This document shows, in pieces, positions 1-14,380 of a stretch of 64,000 nucleotides of DNA (the first letter of the stretch is position 1; the number at the start of each line of letters is the position of its first letter). The stretch is from positions 8,472,044 through 8,536,043 of the forward strand of contig NC_031770.1 of NCBI RefSeq assembly GCF_001522545.3. The letters are read 5' to 3'. The DNA is from Parus major (lineage: Eukaryota; Chordata; Aves; Passeriformes; Paridae). The position numbers and the translations under genes are program-made. The notes below the pieces were generated by a model. It was not told the DNA's origin, ran no database searches, and was given only the letters and a program-made list of their open reading frames with translations.

Positions 1-3000
1 TTTTACATGGATGAAATCATGAGGTAAGTTTTGCCCTGCAGATTCATTTCCACCAACTCCATTACACCTAATGAAAATCACATGTGTGTTTCTAAATATT
101 TCTTAGTGTGCTTCTCTCTTAGCTCTTTGCAGCTTCTCCCTATCACCTTCTGCAACTCTTTTAATCAAACCTCCAAGATTTTTGCCAAGTGTGGCATCTG
201 ATCTGATTGGAGATTGTATGGGTAACAGAGTAAAAGGAAGTGTGATCTTTAAGCCATGCCCACATCCACCTTCCATCATAAAGTGTCTCTGATCTGAGCA
301 CAAAGCTGTTCAGGAAAGTAAAAGTGTGGCTTATTTAGCAGCCAACTTTTGCTGGCTTTGGAATCCCCACTGTTTCTCAGGGTCATTGTGGCTGCATGGA
401 TGTACATCATTTATCTTTCCATTTTTTGCCATTTTACAACAGGGAAATTTATGGGAACAATCTTTTTGTTTAAACTCAGGCAAATCCAACAGACTTGACC
501 AAGAAATAGTCCTTGTTGTGCTCTCCCTCATTAAAGGGACTGTACCTAGTCTTCTATAAAACAGATGAGATTTCAGCTTGGAAATTCTCATAAGAATCTC
601 ACTGTTTTATGTTGCATCTAACTTGTTATCAGGATATCTCTGAACATCTTTGCCAGCTGATGTGCCACTGACAGCAAGGAGCAGAATGCAGCTTTTACAC
701 AGGGAAATGTTATAAACTTGCTCAATCAGATCAGCATCAGCAGTGACTCAGTCTACTTCTGTTGGACCCAGAGAATACACATGAGTTAAACTTGCTGCTT
801 TTACTTGTAGCTATCCCTAAAAGGGATTAAGTTTTTAAGATCTGGCTACATGCATTTCAGATATTAATATATTCTCTTGGTTCTGTGCCTAAGATTTAGA
901 GGAATTGGGAGAGCAGCTGGATGCTAAAGCTTTAGGAGGTCCAGCATCAAAGCAGGGCTTGTAGTAACCAACATTCTGTTCAGCAAATCCTAATGCCCTA
1001 TATTTAATCTACTATTAAAATAATGTTTTATTTTAATTTTTCCTTAGCTTAATCTCAAACTTTGGTTTTTTTTGTATGTTTACAGAACAAGGCAAGCTTT
1101 TAAGGTTATAAAATTTGTCTCACTGCTTTTGTTTTAGTTCAATGTTGATTTGATGGCATCTGAAAGGGCAAATGAGAAAGGCAGGTATTATGTTTCAAGG
1201 AGAGAGTTATAAAAGTCTGAACTGCATCTGAAGTATATTTTACTCCTAATAATGAGAACTGGATGAAGAGCATTTAAAAAAATATGAACCTGCCCCAACT
1301 CCATTGGTTCAGATGTAGCTGATCTAATGCAGTTCTCCAAAGAATAATTGATATTATATAATCATAACTGGCAGTTTATGTCATGAAAGTGACACTTGAC
1401 ACTTTCCTGCTAACCAGTTTAGCATCATCAATTAAAACATCACTTGTGTAATGACATTTTAGTAACAAGCTTAATATAATAAATTATGACATCACCTTTT
1501 TTATGGCATCAGGGTTGAAAAAAAGGTTGTCTTTAGAAAAGTGAAAAACTAAAAAAAAACGGAGGAAGCCTTAACATGGCTTCTCATTTTATCTTTATAA
1601 AAGGTACATGTGTTCTATTCCTCCAGCCACTGTCATTAGGGAGGATCTGAAAGCTAAAAAGCTACAAACAGTGGTGAAATAAAAATTGAGATGAACTTGC
1701 TTCAGATTAACAGAGAAAACCTCCCAGTAGATAGAACTGTCCTTTGCATCATACCAGTGAAAATCTTTGAGAAATGGAGAAGAAAACATGGGCATACTCA
1801 TGGAACCTGATGAACTCAATTATAGTGAAGTAAAATTTCCTCAGATGTGGTGTGAAAGTTCAAGATTGCATCATTACTAAATAGTCAGTGTTCCATTTCT
1901 TCATGGTCAGTGGCTTTGAAGTAATTATTTTTATATTATTCTTCATGGAATGGTCCAATTTTGATGCTGGAATCTGGTATTCAAGCTCTTCTGGCCACTA
2001 GATGTTATGATTGTTAGTGATTTGAGTCCTGAGTTGGCAAATAGCTCCATTTATTCATGTCTTGAGGCTTATGGAACCAGACAGGAGCCAGACATGAACT
2101 GAGTTCAGTGGATTCCCAATTAAGAAAATGTCTCTATGAAAGTGTGTCTTTTTAGGATTAACTGCAAGGAGTCAAATATTGTCAGTACATCAAGTTTTCA
2201 GAGCTGGCTTTCTAAAGGCACATGGCATCAACCTCACCTTCTTCCAAGGTCAATAAGTGTTACCAGTAACCACAGCCACAAGCTGAACAAGCCATAACCA
2301 AGCATTTTCAAAATTTTTCCAGATTTTTTTTTCCTTGAAGATGAATCTTTATCAGATTAAGTTGTGCTGAACTGTGTTAGGACTCTGCTCTGAGATAATG
2401 CTTATCTTCTAGTGCTTGTACAGAAACTTAGCCTTGTACATGCAGCTGGTCCCTGTGAGTTCACGTGCTTCTCCCATGGCTTGCTTTTATATCAGGATCT
2501 TGGTTTGGATTTCAAGGGTTTGAAAAGTGGGGAAAGAATCCTAGATCAAATTCTCTTTGTAAAAAAAATAAAAAAAATTAAAATAAAAATAAAATAAATA
2601 GTGTTTATTTACTGGGGCAGAAACATTTCCCTGAACTATCCAGAATAATTTCTCTTGCCAATTGCCAGACTGTAAATCCAGGATATGACAAATGGGTGCC
2701 ACATGGCATCTGTGAAACTGCTCCATACTCTGGATCAAGTGTCCAGTGCTCAAGAGATGCCCTAATTCCAGCAAGAGGGTGATCATTTAGTAAGTATGAA
2801 AACACTTCTTAAATTACACACAAAATTTTAAGCAAATCTATGTAAATTGACAGTGCATATCTCAGTGGTCTCCTGAGGATGACATGATTTACCTACCCTC
2901 TCTTCTCAACATTTTTTCAAAAGTTTTTTTTCCCCATGAATATTTATATCGATGCCTCATTTGCTGACTGAATTTCCACTCTACTGGAATTATGCTTCCC

Positions 3001-4130
3001 CATAGTACAGGCAGGAAAGGTGAGCTGTTAGAGGTGAGAAAAAGAGACTCCATGACCTTTAGGAAATAGCAAGTGGCACTAGATAAAACCTATTCTGTGA
3101 GGGGGTTACTTATGGATTGGTTGGACATAATTACCAAAAAATTATTAACTCACTGCAACAATTAACTTGTGGTAGTTCAGAGTCCGAATCTCCCGAAACT
3201 CTGAACTTTCACAGATTGGCTTTGCCCATTGCCACTCTAAAGCAATGAGCAATTCTTAAAACAGGCATGAGTGATAGATACCACATAATTCGAGTTATGA
3301 GTATGGACTTATTTACAGCTGGCATTTTTTTAAAGTGAGTTGTAAATGTTAAGGTGCTAGATTCAATGCTTATAAATGTGTTTCCTTGGTGATAAAGCTT
3401 TCACTAAGCATGTTATCTATCTGTGCTCTCTTATATGCAGACAAGAAATGATTCACTCTGTATGTTATAGGTCTTGTGCTTTAAAATTGAATCCTCTGTT
3501 GACTAATGGCTGAGAAATATAGAAATCAAATCCACAGCTGTTTTTTCTTATAAGTGAAGTTTTGGCAAAAGCAGAGAAGGCTTTAGTGCATTAGAAAAGT
3601 GTGCATTTTTAAAAGTTGTTCCACTTCCTATTTTCTCTCTGCAATACTCCCTGAAGTTAAGAGTTTTCTTGTGTTTCATCTTGCAGTTTCAGCAGAACAG
3701 GGCTTTGATTTTGCATGCCCCTCTACTGCCAACTAAATGCAAAGAAGATGTTAGTTTGTGGGTGTACACAGAGTTAAGAAGTAAACACATAGAATGAAAT
3801 CCTTCTGGGACAAAAAAGCAAATTATCTGATGACTGAAACAGTGGTGGTTGGAAATCTCTTCAGCAGACACACAGAAATTGTTTGGAAAAGGTGAGGTGA
3901 GACAAAAAGAGTGAAAAAACCCCTCCATGCACTGACAAATAATGTCACGTGCTGGCCCAGTGGATATCAGTGGGAGTTTCACCATTCTTTCCACTTAACC
4001 ATCTTATTTAAGTGGGGGCTAGTTGGGCCACTGGATATATGTGAGTAGTTACCTGGTCACCCCTGTTTTACTCTGGCCTCTTATAAAAGGGTGTTCTTGC
4101 AAGTCATCAGCTCCAGCACCCAGGAGATTG
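1..4130. other. non-coding, gene-free AT-rich stretch
   Basis: I see no gene here. The longest open frames are about 60 to 100 codons, carry no recognisable domain and often overlap one another on opposite strands. Base composition is AT-rich and even, with few CpG dinucleotides, as in vertebrate intergenic or intronic DNA. Apart from one A-rich tract near 2.56 kb I recognise no repeat. Confidence 0.6.
2558..2599 (+). repeat. A-rich simple repeat (A)nT
   Basis: A run of A tracts interrupted by single or double T residues. It could be a poly(A)-like tail of an old retrotransposed sequence, but I recognise no element immediately upstream, so I call it a low-complexity tract only. Confidence 0.75.
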
Positions 4131-4203
4131 GAGGTAGATGAAGAGGTAGATGCAAAAGATCAGACAGAGGAAGAGGTAGATGCAAAAGATGCAAAGACAG
4201 AGG
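4131..4203 (+). repeat. 30-bp tandem duplication, acidic reading frame
   Basis: Two adjacent 30-bp units (4141-4170 and 4171-4200) share their first 20 bases exactly and diverge in the last 10. A partial unit (AGGTAGATG) precedes them at 4132. Because the period is a multiple of three, the duplication stays in frame inside an open frame of 79 codons (4023-4262) and reads as two copies of EEVDAKD. The frame has no recognisable domain and no supporting gene structure, so I read it as a small tandem duplication and not as a gene. Confidence 0.7.
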
Positions 4204-7200
4204 TCTCTGTGAGACACTGCTGGTCCCAAAACACCCTCATCCTGGTGCACACAGCACGTTAGGGCTCAAAATCTATAGATGGCAGAGGGTTATGTGCATT
4301 AATTGCATCATAAGGCAGTGGGGCCCCAAAGGACACCTGGTCTCAGCTATACTATAACTGCAACAAACAATTCATGAGAATTGTTACAAACTCACGAGGC
4401 AGGACAGGGTATTAATCACCCATTCTCTGTGTTTGAAACTTGAGTTTAAATATGGCCATTGTTTACAAAAATAGTCTCTGGATTGAAGGGGAATGGATCT
4501 GACTTTTTCTTAGCCCTATTGCCAGTTTCAGTGGTTGGCTTTTCTTTCCTTCTTGTTTATACCAGCATGAGCTCCAAAACCTCCCTTATTACATAGAAAT
4601 CACCAAAGACATTTAAATTTGCTTTTTATCTCTAATTTCAACTTTTGTTTCCGTGCTTTAATGTTTTGACAGCTGTGGTGTTGCAAAGTAAGCTGTGAAC
4701 TACTCTGTTCCCAATGATCTTATCTAATTTTTTTTAAGTAACCTGAAGAAGACCTTGCATGTGCAAAACCAGTCAATACATTTTTTAAGAATGTTGTTTT
4801 GGGAGTTTCAGACAGAGTAAAGTTAGTACAAGAGCCCATTCAAGTGGCATTGAGTTTCTGAAGCACAGTGAGGAGAGAAACCTTCTGACCCTGCAGCTTT
4901 GAAAAGTTCTCGTCAGCCACTTAGGAAAAATGAGCCAGATTCAGATCTCCTTTGCTACTTGTGTAGCCAGCCATAGCCCAGGCTGTAGCAGCTTTGTGGG
5001 AAAACGGGTTCCCTGGTGTGTGGTGATGACCCCACACAGGTCTGAGCTCTGTTACTGCAACAGATAAAGGCTTTCTGGCAGCCCTAGATAAATTCCTGAG
5101 TCACTTGTGAAAGATGTCAGGGGCTGGCACTGCTTTTGGAGAAACCTTAGAGCTGTAGGGCCACCACACCAGAGGCCAGACCTGCAGAAACCCACGTGGA
5201 GTCTCCTAAGGTTACTCCCAAGGCTCTAGGGATGGCTTGGAGTGCTCTCTATCTCATGGATATGAATCATGCAAGTCCCTGAGAAATCTATTCATTACTG
5301 GCAGGGCATGAACGCAAATATGAGTGTAAAGATCTTGCATGTCAGCCTCAAGAGGACTAGCACCCTGCAGATGGCTCTGATTAGAGCCCTGAAGAGAGGA
5401 GGAAGCTGCAGTGCTTCCTAGAACCCATATTGCTGCTTTTGGATTTGCTGCTATTGTTGTCTTGATTTTGGAACAGCTTTTGCTGGAGCTCTTGCCTAGA
5501 TCCTGATTTTGTCATTATTTTGTCTTCACTTATGCTGTTTTGTCTCAGTTTTATCTTTGGAAATGTCCAGAAATGAAAGGGGAACCACTTTGTCAGTAGT
5601 GCAGGGGACTGAGAGTTTGTCTCCTTCACTTTGGTTGGCCTTGAAATTCCCCTTAATTAGTATTGTCATTAGATTCTCACTCATATCACCCACTCTGTCT
5701 ATTCTACTTAAACGTACTACCTCCAAATATAATAAATCTGGAGAAATGTGCCTATTATGTTTCTTTCTAAATCCTGTCCAAGGAAAATGAATCAGCAATA
5801 TAGTCCCACTACAGGAACTGCTGATTTTGCCACTTAATTTTCTCCCCCTTCCTCCTATTTCCCTTTGTTCTTTCCCCTATCTCCAGGATACATAAACTCC
5901 TTGTCACTCTCACAGCTATGCAGCTGCCTGTCAAGGAATACATGGTATAAAATTCCTGCCATTACCTACTCCTTACACTCAGACAAGCATTAGGCCAAGA
6001 GCCACAAATGTGATTTGCTTGCCTAGATTTTTACCCATTCCATGAAAAAGTTTGCCATTTAAGAGGAGAAGACACAAAGCATGCAAGCTGCCCTCAAGCC
6101 TGGAAAATTCCTCTAGAACATCTCCCTTGGAAAAACACCTCCATCAAAACAAACAAATATAAGTGGATTGGAAAGAATTTAGTTTCACCTAAACTGTGGC
6201 TGGATTTAGAAGAGAACAGTTTCCTTTGTGAAAACTATCTGAAAGAGTAGAGACATGAAAATAAGTATTCCTCCTGTTTCATCCTTGTTCTAATTTCTAT
6301 TACTCAATAGCATTACTAATAGAAAAGGAGAAAAAGATTTTGTAGGTCCCTGAAAGAATTAGAAGAAGGCAGGTCCCCAGTCTTTTTATTTAAACATTTT
6401 AAAAAGTGCAAGAACTGAAACAATACATTATTGTCAGTATTTAATGTTGGTTTTGTCACTATTTCTGTATTTATTCTCAATTACAAAACTGACACATTTT
6501 GAGGTAGCATTTCCATTAGTGTTATTTCCTTCCTTGAAGCTAAAATATTTTAGAAAATGTTTACAGATCTGACAAACAAAGCAATAAACAAAATCAGACA
6601 AGGTGATTACTTTTCTAGGAGGATGCTTTCCTACTCATGGGTGACATTTTTAATTTTTCTCACAATGGGCTTGTTTAGAAAGCCCCTTTGAGTTCTTTTT
6701 CAACCAGAGCCAAACCTCCAAAACAAATTTCTCCTTACCTTTACAATGTGATACTTCAGTCCTGGCATATCTGTTTCCAGAGCCTGATTATGAGCTAGGG
6801 ATTATGAACTAGTTATAGCTAAGACTCTAATTTGATGGGGTTTTTGAAAAGAAATTCTTCTTTGTCATTCCTCATTTTTCGGTCTTCCTACAATATCTTT
6901 CCAGAGCACCTGAAATTCCACCAGAATTTCAAAAAGAAACAAAAAAGAAGAGCAAAGGCAGGTGTTCAGTTCAATTCAGGTGTGTGAATACCCAGCCATT
7001 CTGCTAACCTGTGACCCTGCAGGGAGCACCAGTGAACACCAGTTTTGATTTTAACATATGCTGCTGCTTAAACATTGCTGGAGAGGGGCAAACAAGTGAA
7101 CATTATATCATTTTATAGATACATATATATATATCCATTGTGCTTGCCTGGATTCTCCTTAGCTGATATATCAAGCCTTCATTAACTACAAGATAGATAC

Positions 7201-10200
7201 CCTAATAGATACATCAGTTACACCAACTTGAGCTGAAGTGTCTTAGATAATAAAGCTTTGCATAAATTCTATTTCAAGCAATTTCATCAAAAAGCATAAC
7301 AAGTAGCTAATCTGGGATAAAAATGTTTTTTTTTATTTCAGTACCGTGTTCTTCATAACATCCTTCACAGATGCTATAACGTTATTTTACTCTTTAGAAA
7401 AATATCTAACAACATGATTGTCTCACACCAGGCAGAATCCCAGTGGAAATTAAAATTGCATGCATTTTCTCATCACTCTTTATTTAACAACTGGGAGAGT
7501 TTTAATATTTGAAACTCAGCAAGAAAATTGTCTAGAAACACAGAGATTCCTTTGGGGTAGTTTCACTTTTGTTTTGTGTGAACTTTAGCTGAGCAATTTT
7601 TTACAGTAATGCAGATCTGTGGATTGAATGGAAGTTAACAGGACTTCCTAAATGTGCTTCTCACCTAATATAGAAGAAAAAAAAATAATGAGGAACATTC
7701 TCATAAAATAATTTGAATAATCTGGCCTTATTAATAAAGATGCTCTGTTTTGGATTTTTAATTGTTTCTTTCAAACCCATATCACTGGGTTTAAAGGTCA
7801 GCCTGAAAGTGACTCAATTCCTGCATGAAAAGCAATACAGTTGTGACACTTCTCAATTTTTATTTTATTTTTTTTTCCCTGTAATTGAGAGGACACCTGG
7901 CATGCCTAAGACATCTAGCATTGGTGGGATTTGTTAATGTAGCTTGCTTGACTCAGAGCAGCAGTACCCAAAAGGATGTCCCATCTACAAAATGAGCTGG
8001 TTTTTTTCCCTTCAACAACTGAAGGACAAATGCTTGCAATGCAAAATAACATTGCAAGACTCTTGCAAGTGGTGATAGAAAAGTGACAGTAGATGTAGTA
8101 GGGTTGATTCTATCAACTGATTTCCATTAAAACCTTTTATTTTTGCTTGTAATCATCCCTTGGGAGATGCTTGCTAGCAAAACCCCACTGGCTATCACAC
8201 AGTGGCTTCCAATATTCATTATTGCTCATATCTCTTCTGCAGGTTGAAGATTCAGAGGTCAATTAGCACCTTGCAGAAATACTCCAGTCACACTCAGAGA
8301 ATGTGACTACTGCCTAGCATTGGGTATCATTGCTTGTTTTCACATGTTCAACACAGTAATAGACATCCCTGTCACTTTGCTTGCACTGTTGATGTTTCCA
8401 TCTTTAGCATTTCTGTGGCAGAGTGAGACCTGCCAGTCCCTATCAGGAATCTGGAGCCCTTTCCTTAAATGTTTCTAGCAAAGTCAAAATAGCAATGTCC
8501 ACAGCCTCTCTTTATGCAGAACTTTACACTGGAGTTGAAATTATTGCCACTATGTTCAAACACAACTTTCTTGTCAGTTTGGATGATTTCACACCAAAAT
8601 ATATGATTGGATGTTTCTTTATTTTTATTATTTCATGCTTATTTCAATGTTTTAATCTTTTCTTGTGTATCTTAATCACAACATCTTTTTTCTTCCATTA
8701 AATGTCTCACAGGAATTTTGGTTTTTTATTCTTCATCTAAAAAAGAATATCTCAGCCCTCTGAGTTGTTTCAGGCATCAGATCTACCTCTCCACTGCAGC
8801 TTTAGCAAGACCAAGCAGAAACAAAAACTACTTTAGTCCTGTGCAGCCCTGTATTTGTCAGACTAGAACATTTATCATCAGAGTCCATTTCAGTGGCAGA
8901 GTGAGAACCTGTGGGTAAGTGTTTTGTTAAAACCCAAGCTTTTCACTTTGGATCAGTAACAGAACTCCTAAAAAGTCAGAAGCTCATTCAACTCTTTGAC
9001 TTTGTTTTGGTTCTTTTCTCTGCACCTAAACTGAAAGTTAAGATTTCAGTAACTAGATAGTGAGTGGAAAAACCACGTTCCTGAAAAAAAAAAAGAGTGT
9101 TATTTCTATTTTGGAGGTAATTTCTGACCACCCTTGTGATCTTTGTGCCATCAGTAACTTTGGATCAATTCCTTCTACCTTCTGCCCAGACAACAGGCTC
9201 TGCTAAGCCAGGGGCTGATTTTGCATTCTAAACCTTTGAAATTGAGTTTAAATTGTTTGAGGCCAGCAGTGTCTTTGTTTTGTTTGTGCAGAGCCCAGCA
9301 CAGAAAACACCAGCCCATGATCTGGTTCTAAGGTATGGTGGTGTTGTGGAAGACTAGATATCCATATCAGAAATTAATTAATGAATTCATATCTGTCTTG
9401 CTTAAAGACAAAAATTAATTATTTCCTGGTGAAAACCCCGTCATCACCTTGTCCATGCTCAGGATTTTGGTTTGTGCCAGTCACAGATGACTCTTAGGAG
9501 CGTCCACAACTATCAGCAGATTATTCAACAGGGCTGCCAGTTATTTCTGTTTGCAGACCTTGCTCACCCTTTTAAATATTGCACCTGTCATTACTGCAAT
9601 CTTCCAACTCTATCAAAGCCATCATGATTATTTCCTAGTGGCTGTTATGCCTGTATTAGCACGACTGAGACAAGTACATTAAAAGATTTCCCTTTTATAA
9701 TGCAGCCTGAATAGCAGTATTTGAGGAACAAACAGCAATCTTACTGATAGAAGTTGCTCGTGCTGGACAGCATTTTTTTCTTATTCTCTTTCTATTTTAA
9801 TTAGGGCCATCAATTTATTTCCACATTTTCTTGTGAGATTTTGCCTTCTGGGTAAAGAGCATCTTTTATCTCCCCTTCTCCCCCTTTTCACAAACCTTCT
9901 TCTTTGTTGGGAAGATGGAATGTATACATGATATTCCTTTCAGAAAATATATTCATCATATATTACAAGTATTGTCATTATGATGTATTAACATAATGCA
10001 TCATCAGAGAGCTGTCAGGGTGAAGATTTATTACCCTAAAATAAGTTATGATGAGACACTGAGGAATGGGTTGAGAGAATTTTTGTTTATTTTTCTAAAT
10101 TAAGGACTTTTAAAGTAAATTTTAAAATCTCTTACCTTCCTGAAGTAATAGAAAGGTCACAGAAAAGAGGACTTGAATCAGAAACACCAGGACTCAGAAT

Positions 10201-11258
10201 AAGAATGTAATATATTTCTTCCCCAGGTAGCTCCTATGAGTTCTGCAAAGTTTTGGTTTCTAGTGTAGATGAGCATCAGTGGGCAGGCCAAGTAATTTTA
10301 ATCAGCCTGAACCAGACTTTTTCGTTTATCCTTTAAAGAAAACAGTCACCAAAGCATGACTTGAGCTAAAATTGGCAAACAGTGTTAAAATGGTAAAAGA
10401 ATAATTGAATTTTGGTACAAAAGGCTATTTCCTTATCCAGGTGTGCTCAGTGGACTTATCAAAAACCTGATAGCGATACCCTGAAACCAGGGAGAGCTTT
10501 TCAGCAGGTTTGCACAGACTTCAGATCAAGCCCCTTCTTTGTATCATGTGGTGAAACCATGAAACTTGGCACATTTATAGCATTGTAACATAAAGCCATC
10601 TGTGTACAAGTACAAACTTTTCCTTATTGCCAAAGTGCTTAATGTAATTACAATCAGGCTTGCTTCTCCTCTGCTCAGTTCATCCATATGCTGAGATGGA
10701 TGAAAACTTGCACTGGTAAAGAATCCCACAGTATCTGAGTTTGTGTGCTGCTTTCAGAAGTGTGAGTTGCTAACCTTGGAAATCTTAGGCACTTTTGTGT
10801 TTTAGGAACACACATTAACTTACAGAATGTCTTACAGAAAAACTCCTAACAGAAATATGCCCAAAAATTCGGCCTGGATCCTTTTCTTGCTAAGATGAGA
10901 CACCTGGTTTAGGAGCTCAGCTGTCCTTGCTTCTCTGTATGGTCCATGAAAATCAAGAGGTGACACACTCTTTGGGTGCCTAAGATGGGAATTGCTTTCA
11001 GCAGGCAACTTTTACTCTTTGCTGGATGGGAAATAAATGCAGAGTTCCTGGTCACCTTGTTCACCTCCTAAAGAATGCTGTATTAATCCCAAGTGTTGGA
11101 GAGCAGCTGCAAAGTAGTTGCCTCATCTTAAAATTCAGTCTATGTTTACTTCAGCTGTGCTCAAAAGCGTTATACCATGGTGTTTATTGTACCCTTGTAT
11201 TTCCTGTGTCGTGGTGCTTGCATGCAGTTTCTTTAATCTGAATGCAATATTGCTCAGT
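4204..11258. other. non-coding, gene-free stretch
   Basis: No gene recognised. The stretch holds scattered short open frames without domains, a short (TA)n run near 7.12 kb and several poly-A or poly-T runs of about 10 bases. Around 4,925-4,965 there is a possible relic of the palindromic amniote repeat described at 25.29 kb, annotated separately. Nothing else stands out. Confidence 0.55.
4925..4965 (+). repeat. possible relic of palindromic amniote repeat
   Basis: The text GAGCCAGATTCAGATCTCC, followed by a short CTTGTGTAG stretch, resembles the arm of an old repeat common in reptile and bird genomes (arms of the type 'gccagattctgatctc...ttacac...tgtaa'). Only one arm is visible and the match is short, so this is a weak call. 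Confidence 0.35.
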
Positions 11259-11300
11259 GTTAGTTAGTTAGCTAGTTAGTTAGTTAGTTAGTTAGTTAGT
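11259..11300 (+). repeat. (GTTA)n microsatellite
   Basis: About ten copies of GTTA with one GCTA variant near the start. It is not telomeric: the unit is four bases and lacks the TTAGGG hexamer. It directly abuts the hairpin at 11301-11324. Confidence 0.95.
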
Positions 11301-11324
11301 TATAACCAACCAAGGTTGGTTATA
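11301..11324. repeat. inverted repeat, 11-bp perfect arms, 2-bp spacer
   Basis: TATAACCAACC (11301-11311) is followed by AA and then by its exact reverse complement GGTTGGTTATA (11314-11324). The arms start where the (GTTA)n tract ends. The short spacer makes this a near-palindrome able to form a cruciform. It may have arisen by template switching next to the microsatellite. Confidence 0.9.
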
Positions 11325-12576
11325 GGTTAATGAATTCACTGTGCTTGCTGACACAGTTACTGATAGGTGGTGCTTGATCCCACAGACATGTACTTGACTT
11401 TATCAGTGGAGATGGCCTGTCCAAAATGAATACTAGCATTAAAAAGAGACATATGCAGTGGATGCATTTGCAAGCACAGGGAGTATGTTTTCAGGAAAAA
11501 AAAATTGCTGAAGGCAAAATGTGGTTATGCCGGAAAAGTCTGTAAATTTCTCATCCTGAGGGAAAATAATGATAAGCCACTTGATGCTGGCCAATTTTAG
11601 GGAGAGAGTTTATTACCCAAAATGTAGGTGTGAAATTATTGCCAAACTTACACATTTTACCTCTTCTCAAAGTCCTTTATAAACTCAGCTGCTATGAATA
11701 TAAGAAAAAGTTTTCTTCTTCCCTAAGTCTCAGAATGGTTTAATCATATATAGTGGCACAGGTACATTGGCTCATTTATTTTGAGATGTTATCAGAAATG
11801 GATATGTACAGATGCTTACAAAGCAACTGCACTTTGCAGACTCCAAATAACCAGTTTCTGCACTTAAAGAAGGCTTTACTGGCTCTCCATTAGGGCATGT
11901 AAATATATGGAGTCCTCTGTATGGACACCGTATCTCCATCTCAAATCCAGCAGGGATTTGCTGTTCTGAACTGAGATGTAGAAAGGCACAAGATTTTAAC
12001 TAGTCAAAAATTACATATCAAATACTCATGATCAACTAGTCTGCTTAATGGAAGAAGGTGGGCCTGATCTTCTGTCCTGCCACAGGGATGAGTTTATCAG
12101 GATCACCGTATGAAACATCGGAATTGCGGGAAGATTTGTGTTGGAATCTGTAGTCTGCTGGTAATTAGTTAACTTCCTTATTTTATGATGCCAAAAGAAA
12201 GGACTTCTGACCCATGCTCCAATTGTTCAGAGGCAAGTAAGTCTTTCATTTGAAGACTTCTATGGTATTTCTATTGTCACATATGCTAGAAATTAGAAGT
12301 TGGAGTGACTTTGGTGCACAGAAGTTGGAGTTTCAAGGGGTATGTCCAAACTCCTGCCCCTCTGTGAGCAGGGTTTCTCTCACATTTAATATTAGCAGTG
12401 GTGGCTGCTCAGATCACCAGTTAAAACAATCTTAGGTCACTACATTTTAAAGGAGGTAAAATATCTTGGGGGAACCATATGAAATCTATCATGGAAAACC
12501 ACTGATAACTCCACATCTTATTAGCTTCAATTAAGTATTTCCATAGGGAACCATGGAACTGTTTAAAGTCATGATG

Positions 12577-12590
12577 ACACACACACACAC
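12577..12590 (+). repeat. short (AC)n microsatellite
   Basis: Seven AC dinucleotides in a row. Confidence 0.9.
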
Positions 12591-14380
12591 TTTGTTCCAT
12601 CCAAAGAAATAATCTGTTTTCCAGATTTCCCAATAACCAAGCTATTTTGTTATTGTTTTGTTGTTTTTTTTTCTTTTCCTCCTTTTAAGAGAAATAATTT
12701 ATAAGAATTTATCTTGCTACAGATTTAAGAGGAGAAAAAAGGTTTCTTCTGTCCGACTTTTAAATTATATGCATGACCAAAGATAAATATGTTTTTTATT
12801 TATAACAGTGGATAGATGCCAAACAAAGCCTTTCATATGACACACCGCTGCTGTAGCAGAGGAACACTTAAAATAGTTCCAGTCAAGTTAGGCCCCAAGA
12901 CTTTTCATGAAACTTCACGCAAAATGGTTAAGACCTTTCATTTATTATTTCTCTTCTTTTCTTTTGAACATCTTCAAAGGTTACAAGTGCAACATGTTTA
13001 GAGGATGCCAGGCTTCTTCCTGTCACGCTGAGATGGTCTGAAAACCACATTGAAACATGGGGAAGCTGCAGCTACCACAGATTGCAGATGAGGGGTTTTT
13101 CCTCGCAGGCTGTAGATCTCTCCTGCCCCTCCCTGCTGGGTTGGTAGCTGTGAGATGAAGGCTGTGGATGGAGCCTGGCAAAGCAGAGGATTGGTGTGCT
13201 GTTTTGAGACTGGGATGGATGGGCTTTGACAATACTGCTGGATAGGAATACTTGTGCAGCTAATACAAACAATTTGTAATTGTCAGAGCTGAAAAGTAAA
13301 AACATGATTATAAACCGTGCCTAGGATCAGCTTATGTCAGCTTTAAATGATTTAAAAGTCTAGTGTCTGGAGCTGCATCTTACTTGCCTATAAAACTCCT
13401 TAAAGAAGACTTACAGAATGATATAAGCATGTCTCTCCTTTCTTGTGCATTTGTTGTGAAAAGTAACCCTTTGTCTGCCTGACAGGAGACAGGCTTTTAA
13501 GGCAGATGTGAAGCAAAGACTTCCAGATAAGTCAAAAGATGAGGAATTTTCCAATTTTAACAGAATGGGACAATTGCCTGGTAACTGTAACTCTTAGAAT
13601 CTACTGCTCTTGTTGTATTCAGGGACAAGCTCTGAATAGTTAGGTGCTGATGCACCTTGGACACCTGGTGGCTTTTGCTGCGCCACGTTTGGAAGTTGTT
13701 TTTGTGTGGATGTGAAGAAAGCCTGTAAAGGATGCAAACTTCTCTGAGAGAAGGGAAGTAGCAAAAGAAAGCATCCTCTGTTACCTAGAGCCTGCCTTCA
13801 TTATGCCTGACCCTATCTCATTATCCCCTGATATCTGTAGCAGACGATGACCTTTGATGACACGGCACAACAGAACTCAAAAGAGATGCCCTCCTTTTAA
13901 TTTTGGCTCCTGAATGCCAAATGCAGGGAATTCTTCCCCATGCTGTGTCCAGCCTTATTTTACTCAAACCCAATTACAAAAATGAAAACGATACCAAATA
14001 CTGCTCAGCAGCACTGTTTAGGTATAAGGCTGCATTTCTAACTTTGCTAGAAGAACCTCTGTCTTCCCATCACTTCAGAGTCTGGAGTAGGCTGGAAGCA
14101 ACTAATTTACCATGTAATAAGATAGGTTCCTGTTGACACAATTCAAGGGCAAAACTATTAAGTCATTAGGGCTAATGTTGTAACATTCTGATACAAAGGC
14201 ATGGCCAGGCCCTTTCAGATGTACCTCTGACCTTTTGGGGATTAAGTTTCTTCGCAGTTTATTTTTGGTATTTGGAATCTGTCTTTTTTTTTTCCCCCTT
14301 CTGCTTCACTTGCATTGATCTTTGGTCTTGTGCAAGGTACAGCTTGGAGAGCAGCTCCTGCAGTCCTGATTTGTCCCAGT

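Noticed and set aside
11259..11300. Interstitial telomere-like repeat
   Set aside because: The unit is the tetranucleotide GTTA and not TTAGGG.
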